DNA of 64,000 nt. It comes from Hybos culiciformis. Its lineage: Eukaryota > Arthropoda > Insecta > Diptera > Hybotidae. The notes beneath the pieces are model-generated. The model was not told the origin of the DNA, searched no databases, and was given only the letters and a program-made list of their open reading frames with translations. This document shows positions 14,098 to 27,800 of this stretch, in pieces (positions within the stretch are counted from its first letter, which is position 1; every line of letters starts with the position of its first letter). The stretch is taken from assembly GCA_964007475.1 (NCBI GenBank), contig OZ023274.1, positions 88,001,213 to 88,065,212 of the forward strand. Direction: 5' to 3'. The position numbers and the translations under genes were made by a program.

Positions 14098-14147
14098 TTA
14101 AATGTCCAAATCGGTAGCCTCTTTGTGAAGTTTCTTGCGCTCTTTGT
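14098..14147 (-). CDS. Candidate terminal coding exon, product unknown
   Basis: On the minus strand, after an AG at 14149-14148, the frame reads KERKKLHKEATDLDI and then stops with TAA (14100-14098). The peptide is strongly charged, as in a coiled-coil or acidic tail, and stands out from the background. In the continuous reading a TAA directly precedes Leu-Asp, so the piece must be reached by splicing. It would need a preceding exon ending with one base of a codon; G would give Asp. The acceptor is weak because its polypyrimidine tract is poor. A second minus frame over the same DNA is also open for about 30 codons, so the reading is not certain. I do not recognise the protein, and a decayed gene fragment is an equally possible reading. 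Confidence 0.35.
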
Positions 14148-14836
14148 CTAGTTATTTGTCTCAATTGTGTGGGCATACATATGATTTTAATAATTTTTTT
14201 TTTTTAAATTATAAAATTATTAAAAAATATATAATTGAGATCTTTTGTTTTTGGGTTAAAAATATGTTATATGTAATATAAATCTCGAAATTAAATTAAA
14301 TGTGGGTTACAAACTTCCATAGGTTTTGTTTAAGACAAACTTCATGAAAATTTTTCAAACTTACAAGATATTAAACAGATAAAAAATAATAAAAAATTTG
14401 AAAAATGTTTGAGGAACCTAAATTGTTAGCTAAAATGTTTTATTTGAAAAATATATGTCTATTTGAAACCAAAAATGTTTTGTGAAAATTTTAAAAATTA
14501 TGAAATTGTCGATCCATAATTATCTATTAGAATTTATACGCATGCATTGCGCAAATAATAATTTTGAGCATAAAAAATACAGATCGAAAGAAGTTACTTG
14601 AACGAACATTAAAATAATAAATTAAAGTAGTTTTTAGATTTTTAATCCAAATATTAATATAGAAAAAAATTAATTTGTCAGAAACATCAAAATTGTTTCA
14701 ATTTCAATCATTTTTAGCACAAAATATTTTAAGAATAATTTTTTGGATAAGTGAAGAATTATTGTATAAATTATAAATTTTCTGTATTAAGTATATACTG
14801 TCATCAATATACAATATAAATAGAATATTCAGAAAA

Positions 14837-15061
14837 ATGCCAGCACTACCAAATTTAAAAATGCGTATTGCAAATGAAAAAGCTAGTAATAATATTAGAA
14901 GAAATTCACCATCATCCAAAGATAAAAGAGATCAATACACAATTGCTCCATGGTTATTGGCTTTATTTATATTTCTTGTTAGTGGTTCAGCAATGCTGCA
15001 AATCGTTCGTTCAATTATGTTAAACGAAGAATGGAATGGAGAACGAATTCCCTATGCGTGA
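14837..15061 (+). CDS. RAMP4/SERP-type stress-associated ER membrane protein
   Basis: This uninterrupted 74-residue ORF has the layout of the RAMP4/SERP family: a basic N-terminal segment with RIANEKASNNI at residues 10-20, then a serine-rich linker. It ends in one hydrophobic tail anchor at about residues 38-58 (PWLLALFIFLVSGSAMLQIV) followed by RSI. Family members are small tail-anchored ER proteins that associate with the Sec61 translocon and help stabilise nascent membrane proteins during ER stress. The order of conserved blocks (ANEK, PWLLALFIF, GSA, QI..SI) is seen directly. Two features are odd. The C-terminus runs about 14 residues past the conserved block (MLNEEWNGERIPYA), and the linker is divergent. 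No intron interrupts the frame. An AATAAA follows about 65 bases after the stop and is followed closely by a short A tract. A retrocopy is therefore possible, although the frame is intact. The first ATG is used; no better start exists. Confidence 0.85.
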   Translation: MPALPNLKMRIANEKASNNIRRNSPSSKDKRDQYTIAPWLLALFIFLVSGSAMLQIVRSIMLNEEWNGERIPYA

Positions 15062-18000
15062 CAATTGTTATTAATTCCACAAACTGTAATACTATTTTAT
15101 TATATAAGTTAAACATATTTGACAATAAATTATAAAAAAAGAAGAAGCTAAACATTATTATGGATCTAGTTCTGGTTCTATAAGCAAATAGTTTTGTCTT
15201 TTCTTAAAAATAACTTGAAATATTGACAGAAATCAATGAGAAGCTTTAAAGCACCAGCAGCTCAACCGAATACGAACATAGCATAAGAATTAATGAATAG
15301 TTTTAAAGACCACCGAATCAGCTGCATATGAACAAGAACATAGCATAAAAATTATTTAATAAAATCAGAAAATTTATTTACAAAATTCGGAAATATTTTT
15401 TTATTCTAATTTCGAATCCAATTATATAATTTAATAACCCTGCTTTCCAATATACTTAATTTTAGAGTTTTATTAATTTTGTAAAATCATTCCAGGTACT
15501 TTGTAGATAGAGATTTTTTTTTTCATTCAGGCTAAATTTATCATATAACTGAAATAAAAACACATTGTCATTTTAATAGTGTGTACATTATTTTGTACAT
15601 ATGATGAAAGTTCCTTTTATTTAACTATGTAATTTTAGGTATAAATCTCTATTTTAATTTATTTAAACCTGACCTTGAAGTAATTCATAACAATAAAATA
15701 TAACATACATCTTAATAAACATACATTATAAACTAACCACATTGACATTGAAATTTTACAATATGCACTGAACGAGTTTATTTAGTTTTATTTTATCATA
15801 AGGTGCCTAGAAATTTTTATTAAATAATTTTCTGACGAATTCTTAATTTGGACAAAAAAAAATTAATTTCTTTCGCGGATAAAGTATGGCAAAAAGAAAA
15901 AACATCGATAAAATCAGTTATAATATTTCAGAAATTTTGAACGCCAACTTTTTTCAACCCTTTTCGATTAATCTTTTTATAAGGCTATACAAAAAAATCA
16001 TTTGGTAGTACCGTAGTTGCGATATCCCAACCTTTAATTCTTATCACATCTCAAAATTCCCCGCTTGAAACTAGCTCTTCTTCAAAACATGTTGCAAACA
16101 AAGTTATGCTCAGTGTTATTTGTTTAAATTAAGAAGCATGATAAATATCTTAAACATTACAATTAAAGCATATTTTGTTATTATGGATAATATACAAATG
16201 TGCAATTATGACATCATAGTTTTACTTTACATTAATTTATTGAGGTGACTAAATAAAATAAATTAAAAAATATAATTGTTTTTCACATAAATAATCATAA
16301 TACTTATATATCATAAGTATGAAAAAATTTCTCAGCTCTGTCATAAATTAAGAGATATTTGGAGTATTTGGAAAAATACTCCAAATTATTATTATATTAT
16401 TTATTATTATAACTTATCAACTTTATTTCTGAGTTTATATTAGTTGACAGATTCACCAAAAGAAATAATTACATGTGCTTTGTTGAATCGATCAAGCGTT
16501 TAGTCTAATGACTATTTGTAATTGCATGTGTGCAATTGGTAAAATTAATACAGAGCTAAGAAAATAATTTCTTATTATCCAGTCTAGCTGTCTAGCATGC
16601 ATTATCTTGTCGGGATTACAAGTAATATATTATAATTCAAGTATGTTAACTTAACCCCAAAATATCCAATTTACTATTGATTAAGATAATTTTATTAATT
16701 TCTTTTCAACTTTATTTTTGACCTCCTTGTGAAAATAAAACTTTAAAACTTATTATACGATCAAAAGAATCATCAAATTCACTAATTTAATTTGTAGAAC
16801 ATTAAAAAAAAATTATGTTAATTTATTCGCGATCTATTTTACCACTTGAATTGTTTAGTAATTTATTTTTATTTCTTTTAGCTCTTTCTTAAATTATAAG
16901 TTCGTTTCCATAAAAAACAAATAAATTATTTCTTATCATTTGCAAAAAAAAAACCTGATTAGAAAAACTGGCCCAGAAACATAAGTTGTCCCTGAATGAT
17001 TTTATTTGCTATGGGAACGAAAATTTGGTTTTTATTATACTTTTGTGAAGATGCAAGATTTGATTTAGTTCGATAAAATTAATTTTTTTAACTATAAAAA
17101 ATCCCATTTTTTTTTGTATTTAGTTATCGAATGAATTATTAATTCAGTTTTTTTTCTCAGTTAAATCTTATACATATGCAAAATGTATATATTTTTTTTT
17201 TACTATAGTAAATTATAGCTATTATGTCGTTATCAAAAAATAAATGATAAAATTAAAAATAAAATTAATGATTTTTTCTAACAGAAACAAAAAGTTTTTA
17301 AGTTTTTGTTTTAAATGATGATATTTCAAAGTCTTAAGTATTATTAAAATCGATTTTTCAAATTTATAATATGCATATAATGCGACAGGTGTAAAATAAT
17401 TTCCATAAAAAAAATACATCATTATCTAATGTCACATCTAGGTATTATTAGCTTGTCATAAAAAAACAAACTCTCTCTCTTTTAATTGAGGCGTATATTT
17501 TTATTATAAAAAATTATACTATTATATACTTCAACTATAATAAATAAATAATAAATCTTAGTTAGAAGAACACAAATTAGTATAATAATTGATGTTTTCT
17601 GAGCATAGTTTAACAAAGTGTTAGTCATATATATAGTGTGTTTAATAAAATTCAAGTATGTATATTGAAAAGAAATGCAGAATCTCTGTTAACAATAAAT
17701 AATAAAATAGGTAGTACATAGTTAATATTTTTTTTATTTAAAAGTTAATTGAATTTTATAATAAATCTTTTGATGATTTTTCAGAGATTGAAATCATAAT
17801 AAATGCGTATTATAGATTTATTTGTAAAGAAGAAAAATGTAACTAATAATACTAAATTATGTTCGGAGAAATAAATTTAATAAAGTAATCCTTACTATAA
17901 GCAATAATCAAAACAATAAGATCAAATAATCAAGAAAATTGCAAACATATATTTTTAAATGAAAAATAAATGCATAAATTCTTTATGTACAGATATTTAA

Positions 18001-18395
18001 ATTTATTCCAAAAAGATTTTTGAATAAAAACTAATCATATTTTCAATAATTTTTTGAAAAATATACATGTGAATGATGTGTGCAACGCAATTTTAGGTTA
18101 TAGAAATTATGCAAAAAACAACTCAAGAGATATAATCATCTAATGCTTAATATATAGTATTTATTGCGGATTTAAAATAAATATAATTCTAATTTTATAC
18201 TATTTGGTGACATTAGAAAATAGTAAATTATAATTTTATTAACAGAATGTTATGTATACCTAGGTACATATTGTAGCAAGAAAACACTTTTTGATGATAA
18301 AAATGTTTGTTTTATTTAAATACAGTAGCCAGGGAACTTCACAAAAAAATTTTAAGTCAACAGCTTACCGTAGAAAAAAAATGTATTTTTCAGTA
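15062..18395. other. AT-rich spacer with small repeats
   Basis: No supported gene. Two imperfect copies of a roughly 60-base unit containing GAACATAGCATAA lie at about 15237-15360. A perfect 11-base stem (TTTGGAGTATT / AATACTCCAAA) lies around 16358-16388. A moderately GC-rich stretch at about 15990-16110 looks like a decayed repeat: its minus frame holds coding-like pieces broken by a stop. The minus frame at 17222-17422 is a Phe/Leu/Ile/Lys-rich chance ORF. Confidence 0.5.
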
Positions 18396-18872
18396 TAAAG
18401 GTCAATTCACACATATCAGTCACGTCAAGTCACCGTCACGTCACCGGCACGTTATTTCAGTCAAAAAAAATGTCGTTCCTTATAATTTAAATGAACTGTC
18501 TACACCCAGCCGGCGCCGTCACGTCAACGAACCATCAGTCGCCCCACCATCAACGAGCCGTCAAAATTAAATTACTTTCTGACGATATTTTTTTTTTTTG
18601 ACTGACGGCAAAAATAATATATAACAAGATTTGAAACTCAAAAAAAAAATGTGCTGCTTATTCTATCCAAAACAACAACAAAAAACATTAAAATCTTGAA
18701 TACGTCCAGACCGAGTAAAAGTTTTTATTTTTAATTTTGTATCTAAAAAACGATGTCGGAACGGTGACGTGACTGAAGTGTGTAGACACAGTCCAAGATT
18801 TTGACGGATACTTGACGGTGACGGAACGGTGACTGAACTTTGACGTGACTGATATGTGTGAATCAACCTTTA
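18396..18872. mobile_element. Terminal-inverted-repeat element with subterminal CGTCA motifs
   Basis: The left end (from 18396) reads TAAAGGTCAATTCACACATA and continues into CAGTCACGTCAA. The right end (to 18872) is its inverted copy with a few changes, TAAAGGTTGATTCACACATA and then the same CAGTCACGTCAA. About 24 bases are identical in both arms. Inside each arm lie many copies of CGTCA, GTCAC or TGACG, forming subterminal repeats pointing inward. No transposase frame remains. The two ORFs of 60-90 codons over it are products of the repeated motif. No clean target-site duplication was seen beside either end, so the exact boundaries and superfamily are left open. The length of about 477 bp fits a MITE. 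Confidence 0.7.
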
Positions 18873-21800
18873 AGATTTTACTTCAACATAAGATCATTAT
18901 TCATTTGCTTGAATGAAAATGAAATTGAAAATAATAAAAAATTATTAAAAAAAATTATTATTTCATTTTGTTATAATCATTATGTGCAAAATTCATATTG
19001 GTATATTTATACTGTTTCAGCTAAAAAAACCAGAGTTATTAATTTATAACTTTTAGCAAATAAATAAATAATTACCAGTTTATTATAAAAATAACAAAAT
19101 ATAAAGACGCAAAAACTAAAAGATTCCTAAAAGAACCAAAAAAAACAAATTAACATTATTCGCAGTTTAAAATTAATTAATAGGGTGATGACTTCAAATT
19201 CCAATTCTATCAAGAAGCTTATAATCTTTTATAATAATCAATAATTTTTATTTAAATCACTTTGAATTAAAATAAATAAAAGATCAACATAAAAAATTAG
19301 TATAAAAATTTAATATGTAGACATTTTGATAAATTTATGTCATTACAAATTTTACATAAAAATTTACCTACTTCAATACGTTAATATTTCGTCTGTAAAA
19401 TTACTTAATTACAAAAAAATCCTAGACTTCAATATTTAGCATTCAAATTCAACGTCCGAGTTTGTGTTTTTGATGTTTCCAAGTTTTTTGATGATAATAA
19501 CTAGTGCACAGTTCGAAGTTTATAAATTTTATAAAAGTTATGAAAATGCTATAAAATAATAATTAAAATTATAAAGATAATAATCATATTGTACTGAAAA
19601 CTAAGCGTAGTTACGAATTCTGCGCTCTAATGTAGTTCTCAAAAATTACCAATAAATTTAATCAATTGGCAAAAGCGGAATGATCGTATAACACTCGTAA
19701 CTTTATCTATCAAGCTTAAATTGGGGCATAGAAAGCATATTAAGATACTTTTTAATACTCTTATTATATTTTTTATGACGCCAATATACATAGTTAATGT
19801 TAGTATCTTCATTTTATTAGTTTTCTAGGTTTTTATCTTAAATATATTTTAGAAAAATTTTATTAAAATTAGTATTGTGAATTTTATTAATTTAATAAAA
19901 AAAAGTAACAAATTTAAATATTTAAAAAAATCAGAAAGAAACTTAATAACATTCAGAAAGATGAAATTATTAATTCCACATTATTGTTTTTTGTTTATTT
20001 ACACATTTACTTACAGACAAGAAAATAAATTTCTTCATATATTCAAAAGGATTAATTAAGGTGAGTAGTATTAGGTATTAATAAAATAAGAAAAAATGTA
20101 TATTATATATCAAACGCAAAAAGAAATATAAGAAAAAAGTTTATAAAAACTTACCTTTTTTTTTAAAAAAAAATTTTTTTCTCCGAATTTTATACAACAA
20201 ATTAATATGATTTATATTGAATTTTTATTTGTTTTTTTTTTTTTGTTATTTGCAAAACTTTATTTTAATTTTTTTTTCTTCTTAAATTTTTAATATGAAA
20301 TAAATTTCGAAGTTTAAAAAAATCTTATTTAGTTTATTTAAAAAATTTTAATTTTATTAGTAGGTCGTAAAAAAAATTATTAATGTTATAAGTTGTTATG
20401 ATTTAGTGATTCCAGAATGAAAAATATTCCGCTGAACTTTGTACGGCTCGTTTTAAAGAAAATATTTTTTTGCTTCTTGAAGCATAAAGTTTTTCAATAA
20501 GGTCGGTAAAAAGTATAGGTTTTTAAAAAAGGATTGCTCAATTTTTTGAATAAGGTCGTTTTCAGCATTTTACCTATGTATTAGGAACATTTTAAAAGAC
20601 GAATTTCTAAAATATTTTTATATATTATTGGTTCAAAAGTATGTGATATATGGAGGAATTTAAAAATTAATTGTGATTGTGACTCAAATTAAAACAGGTG
20701 AATCTAGGTTCAGACCTATCAAATGACTTGCAGAAATATGCTTATGTATAACCCCAAACTTTTATTAGAATTTGGATATAAAAACATTGAAGCAAAAATT
20801 TTAAACTTATTAGTTATATAAAGTTCAAAATTATAAAAATTTTGAATTGTTGAAAAAAGTTACCATTTATAGAAAAATTACTATTATTATTTTATTACTT
20901 TTGATATAATACCTATTATTTGGATCATTTTAGCCGTATGCGTGCAATGGGATTATTCATAAACTTCTTTCCCGATAATGTCACTTTTAAATGATATAAA
21001 AAATCTAATACCATTTAACTTGGTGTAATATAATGCATTAAATAAAATTTGAATAAGCAAAATTTTTGTTTACTTCCCAAAAAATTAGGTTCAGTAAAAT
21101 TCCACGAAATACTCTGGTTATTTAATAAATTAAATAAATAAGATAATTATAATTTTTTTTTCCTGCTTGTTATTACATAGTTTTATTTAGTTCTGTTTAC
21201 TCTAACTTTAGTCAGTTAAATAAATAAAAATTCACATTAAATTCAAAAGAAATGTGTTATACCATACATATAAACCATTATATAAAAATAGTTAATAATG
21301 TACTTACAATACGATTACATTTTCATATTTATATATGTTATGTGGTTAACTGTTGGAAAATACAGGGAAAACTAAAATCATATGATTTTAAGTCATAAAA
21401 AATATCGATTTTCATCCCATTAAAAAATTGTTTAATTAATTTTTCTTGAAACATAGTCGATAGTAGAACATAATGAATAAAATGATTAAAAATAAAATAA
21501 AATATTTTTGAATAAGGAATATAACAATCGAAATTCAGTGAAACAAAAATTTTTTTTTTAACTATTTTAGATGTTGATACTGATAAATGAACATGAAATA
21601 AACATATATAATTTATTATTAAAACTACGGTGGAGTAGACACTACTGGACTCATAATAACTAAAACATGTTTCGAATAATAAAATATTTAAATTATTTTT
21701 AAAACATAATTAAAATTTTTTATTATCAAAATAAAAATTAAAATGGCTTAAAAAAACTAAATAAAATGTTTATATTATTTTTGAAATCATCACCTTGATA

Positions 21801-24800
21801 TTATTTAAATTGTTCATTAACTATTTATAATATTTATTTGCACGAATTGATTTAATTTCCTTTGCATTTTCTTTTTTTTCTATATTTTTTTTTATTGTTC
21901 TGCAAAATTTTATAATTTTTTTTTTGATTTACATAATTTACTTTTTGCTATATGTATTCAACATTTGAAAGGTGAATATTGTATTTTTCTAGGAAATGTG
22001 TAGGCGGGAAATTAACAATATTCACCAATACCAAAGTTTAAATATAATGTATAAAAAATATATATAAGAACTTTATGTGCAAAAAAAAAAATCCAGCAAA
22101 ATTTTTTTTTCCGAAATATGTAATTGGAATAATTCCAATTAAATTTATTTAATATAATTAATTTAATTAATTTTATTAACAACAATATAATAATTTATAA
22201 TTTAATTTGAAAAGAAACTATAAACTATATTTAATTACCGCGAAAAATATTTAAATATATATTTTAGTTTAATTTTTAGAGGTAAAATTAATAAGTTATT
22301 ATTGAAACCAAACGCGATCACGTCCTAATTGAGACTAAAAAAATACTAAAATTATAAAACTATTCCCAACTATATTATAAAAAGCTTAAAGTTAAAGTTT
22401 CTCAGGTTTTTATGAATTAAAATTACAGTATATGAATTCACCACAAATGAGATTATTACCTTAATGTTAGTTTCTTTTAATTTCCATTTTTTGTGACATT
22501 ATGAAATTAAAAGGTTTACCTTAACATATTTCAAGAAAACATCTTTAATCGGATGTAATGAAATTATTAAAATTTTAATATTTCCATATATTCATAGTTA
22601 CATTTTAGTTGTAGAAAAAAAAATTTCTTTCTGATCGGTCATCATGATGGTATTGTCATTATCGTGTTCGATTTTGGTTTCGATTCCCACCTCAGGCTGG
22701 TCGTTGATTCAATACAATTTAATAATTATCAGAGTTACTGAAAATTAAACAAAAAGTTAAAAAAAAATTATAAAATAAATCGGTAAAATATTTTTAATAA
22801 TTTTTTGAAAATGTCGTTCGCAACCAACTCTTAACAATAATCTTAATACTAAAATATAGTGAATAAGAGAGCTAAAAACAGGCATTATACATGAATTTTA
22901 ATAAATAAAGACACCTACTTTAATGATCATACAGGTTAAATTCTTAGATACAGGTGAAAACTATAAGCTCTTTTTTTGTTTTTTTTTTTACATTTTATTT
23001 TTTATAGATGTGATGAAAGCTTTTTATGTTTCTTTATATTTTATATAGATAAAAAAAAACATGTACAAAAATATTATTATGTCAATTATTAATTCAATAT
23101 TTTAGAACATTTAAGATTATGAGATAAAAAATAGTATTTAAATACATATTATAGAAACATACATATTTACATATATCATGTATGTCCACTTTCACGACAG
23201 TTAGTTCTCTGTCTATATAATATTTGTTTATTTATATATTTTTGATTTTGTTTGATCATATTAAATAGTTGTTAAGGTAAATATACAGAGTTTGTGAAGT
23301 TTATTAACTAGAGCAAATCTGGCGCCCCATTGTTTAACATGAAAAATTATTTTTATGTATGAAGAAAATCACTTAAATAAATTGTTTCCCATGAAAAAAC
23401 CATAATAGTAATAAGAAAATAGTTAACAAAAAAACGAATTTTAGAATTATATAATATTTGGGTGATATAAGTAATGTTTTAGCTAATATTGACAATAAGT
23501 TTTTTTTACTGTTGTATTTCATTTCTGTTTAAAATAAATATTTGGATTCAAGATTTATGTTCATATTTTAAGATATTTTGTTTATTTATTAGAGAAATCA
23601 ATGTAGAACTGTCATTTTGAATTTACTTAAAGGTAGCTTTAGGACAATTAGAAATTATTTTTGGTAATGTATGCAATAATATATGCAAATAAATAATTAA
23701 TATATAATTTATATATTATCCTAGGCGGTGAAATAATGCTGCAAAAAAATGTGGATATTATTTTTATAAGCGTATTAAGTATTAAGTAAAAAAATATTAA
23801 AATATTTTTTAATTAGTTAATTGTTAAATGTCTTTTCAACAAAATTTTAATAATTTTAAAATAATTGGTCGTATGGTCTCCGAAACGTAAAATACTTGTC
23901 AAAGCTAATTCGAACTACATCCCGATTTAAAGTAATAAGTGAAGACCTAGTTAGGCGAATTACATTAGCTCCAAAATATTCCATAATCTTAATTATAGTG
24001 ATATAGAAGGTAAGACAATGGCTTTTGGCGAAAAGGAAATTGTGCAATAATATTTTGTTTTTATTTAGTCCTATTTTCATCATAGATCTTGATACGGGCA
24101 AAATAAAAAAAAAAATCTAAATTCATACAAATCTGTAATCACAGGGAAATAAAATTATGTACCTAACATATGCCGTCACTTGCCTGCTCATGAGTATATC
24201 AAACTGGTCATCGAGAATCAAATGCCAAAAATTTTCTATGTAAAATAAATGTTTATGTATATTTTTAAAAATAAAATTAAAGTTGAAAAGACAAATTTAT
24301 TCAATTTTTAAAATAAATTGAAACATTTTTTTTTAATAATTTAACTATTTATTATAATACTTTTAAGAAAATGAAATAAAAATTTTATTTCTAACAATAA
24401 ATATTAAATTTGTTATTAATAATAAACCCATAAAAGTAGATAAGGAGTAGGCAAACAAGATCATTTATACTTCTTTCTTAAAAATATCTTCCGCTAAATC
24501 TTTATAAAAAAAAAAAACCGAATGGATAGTAGAATCTAATGATCTTCATTATTTGTTTTCTACATTTTGTTCACAATTTTATTTTAATATTTTGTAACAT
24601 TTAAAAAATTATAATATTATTGATATCAAATATACTATTATTGTGTAATAATTTCCAATTTCTTATTTTATTTAGTTTATAATATGTGTATGAATTTTAT
24701 TAAATAAACCTAAATTATTTTAAATGGAGAAGCTTCACAAAAATAATTTGTTGTTTTCATATTTAGTATGTAGTTATCTGGAAAATTTTTTTTTTTTCGA

Positions 24801-27800
24801 AAAAAGAAGATAAAATCTGATGTTATCGACATATTTCAAGACATTTGAGAGAGCAGCAACAAAAATTACGTATTTACTTCATATTAATACTGAAAAAATA
24901 GCCAATGCAATTTTTATTAATATATTTCATTATAAGCTCAAATTAGGAAGTACAAAATATTTTGAATGCAGTTTATTTTTTGCCACTATAATCAATAAAT
25001 TTTTAGTCTTATATTTCAAGTGGGAGTTCTTTAGAAATTGTTTTTAATAAAACAAATAATTTTCGATTATTTCTACTTATAACTACATGCTTTTTTGTTT
25101 TTGTATTAACCTTGTTTGTGTATATTTATGAATTAAAACGAAATATGGAAACATGATTCCCATGAAGATAATCATAATAAAAATAATCAAAAATACTACA
25201 ATATTTGTATGTAAGGTAATTTTAAAATAAAATGAATGATTTTAAACACCTGAAGCATTTATGTGTTGTCTAGGCAATTTGCCAAAAAATAATTTAAATT
25301 CCAAATAATACTTATTTTTTTTGTTATGTTCAGTTCAGAATGATACTTTTTATAGTATACTTAATTCTTCTGTACGTATACCTATCACTTTGTTTTTGTT
25401 TTGAATGAATAACTTATGCAACAGGTATCCTATAAAAAGAAAAATTAAAACATTGATAAATCAATAGAATATTATATTTTTAAGCTTTTATGCTTACATA
25501 AATATAAGTACAGACAGAATAAGTACAGGCGCATAGCACAGAACATTCATTCACGCTCATATTTATAATAAAAAAAATTGACCTTTCTCTCTAAAACTAC
25601 AAACATATGTACATGTCAATTTTGTACTACTTTTAGCCTATAATTGTTTAAAAATACAATAGTTATGATAAAATGGGAAAACTTATATGTGATAATTTAC
25701 ATGGTTGCATTGCAATTAACTTGTTGCATATTATTATTGTAGTGGACAAGACATATATGAACTGATGACAAGCAAGTTAATTATTTTTTTCTTAATTATT
25801 TTTAATTAGATAGCAACAGTGAATCATAGTTTCATAAATTTCAATTATTAATCGGCACTGCAAAGAGTTCATGCAGATATTAAGAAAAAATTATTAGTAT
25901 TGACCCTATATTTTAAAATTTAAATTTTTGTGATTATTTGTCAATCAATATAAGTTTGGTGATTAACACGAAAATATTGATAAGTAACTACTTATTCTTA
26001 ACTCTATAAATTATTGTATCATAAGGGCCTTTAATATATGTTTTTATATTTTAAATTTCGTTGTATACCTATAATACCCTTCAATGTTTATCACTTAATT
26101 TTAATATTGTTATTTTAATTTGTGATTTTAGATTCATATTAAATTAATATTTTTTAAGAGTGTATAAAAATTTTTCATTGTAAACAGCATGCGCTAATTT
26201 TCTATTATTAAAGCTTTTCATATAGCTTTTCATGATTTTCTAAATATTTACTTCACTAAATTACAAAACATTCCATTATAAATATAATAAACTAAGTACA
26301 TAAAACAGTTCAATATAATTCGGAAGGACGTTCACCGCGTAAAAAAATGAATTATTTAAAAGTTTTTTTATCATGAAGTTTTGTTTACAAAAAAAAAAAA
26401 ATTATAAAATTGTATGAATTACCTTTTTAAAAATAAAAAAACTTGTTAAATTACTTAGATATTCCCAAGAAATTTTAATAGTCAAAAATTAAATATTAAT
26501 AATTTTCTATAATTGCTTTAAAAATTAAAATTCAAATAAATATTTATGTAATTTTGAGTTTGAAAAAAAAAAAGGATAATGTCGATTATGTATACGTAGG
26601 TGGAAACTTTGAGGACATAACACCCAAAAAAATTTCTCAGTTCCTTTTTGGGTCGAACTCAATGTTAGGATCAAAAAAAATGGGCGCAAAACCTCTAGGA
26701 TTATATTTAGCTAAATCAATATTTTTATAAATAAACTCTAATATTATTTTATATAACATCAATTATTTATATTTTTGTTTTAAAAAGAAAATTGTTAGTA
26801 GGAAATTTAAGAAAATTTTGTAAATTTTTTGTTCGAAATTAAAGTGACTCCGATTTATAACTAAATGAAAATATTGAAACAATATTTTTTACGTCCGTAC
26901 TATGTGGAAGTACCGAAGTATGTAGGTTTATTGCTAAACGAAGAAATGTTTGAATATTCTTTTCTATTATATTAAAAATTCAGCATATAATTCTTGGTTT
27001 ACTAACTCTATAACCGAAAACCATTAACTCAATCGGCAATTGACCCAAAACACTTTATTTCAAACACATTTTCAATTAATAAATTAACCCAAGAAACAAT
27101 AAATCCAAAGCATAATATATATTACAGTTTATTCTTAAACAATCCATTTTATACCTGACAAACAAAGAATTAGTCCAATGAAAATAAAATTGATGATTCT
27201 ATCGACCAATGTTACCAATGATAATTCAACAAAATTTGTTTTAGATAAATTGATAAATTGATTAAAATATATTTGAAAGAAATGTTATACCATTTAAGAA
27301 AACTTATTTATTTCGATTTATTTTCGATTATTATTTGAGATTTAATTCCAAAGATTTTAAATTTTATTTTCTGAATATGTACAGTACATAAAAAATAATG
27401 GTATAATAAGGATATTTATCTAGTTTTTATTTGATTACTACCCATCTCCATATATAAAAGCTTTGTCCTAGCCCGTATCGATCTTGCATAATACATTAAT
27501 AAACTGTGTAATGCATCTGTTTAATTGTTGCTTGAGAATTTGTTCTTTTTTTAATTAAAATCTAAATTCTATCGCCTTGAAGACGATATTTTTAATTATT
27601 AACGAACAAGACCAAAAATTTAATAAAAAATTTTCAGAAACAAACAATTTGCATTATTTTAGTTATATGTATGTACTGTACATATTATATTATACACAAG
27701 AAGTTAATTTTATTTCATCATACATTAAATTGTAAGAATAACAAACATCGCATAAGGTTTTATAGGATCAAATATTGAAATTTGTGTGTGATTTCAACAA

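Noticed and set aside
14704..14919. 71-codon minus-strand ORF overlapping the RAMP4-like gene
   Set aside because: Antisense to the conserved RAMP4-like frame and its leader, with no recognisable features.
18307..18866. Plus and minus ORFs of 67-87 codons with Arg/His/Ser-rich sequence
   Set aside because: They translate the CGTCA-type subterminal repeats of the TIR element at 18396-18872. Frames on both strands arise from the same short motif.
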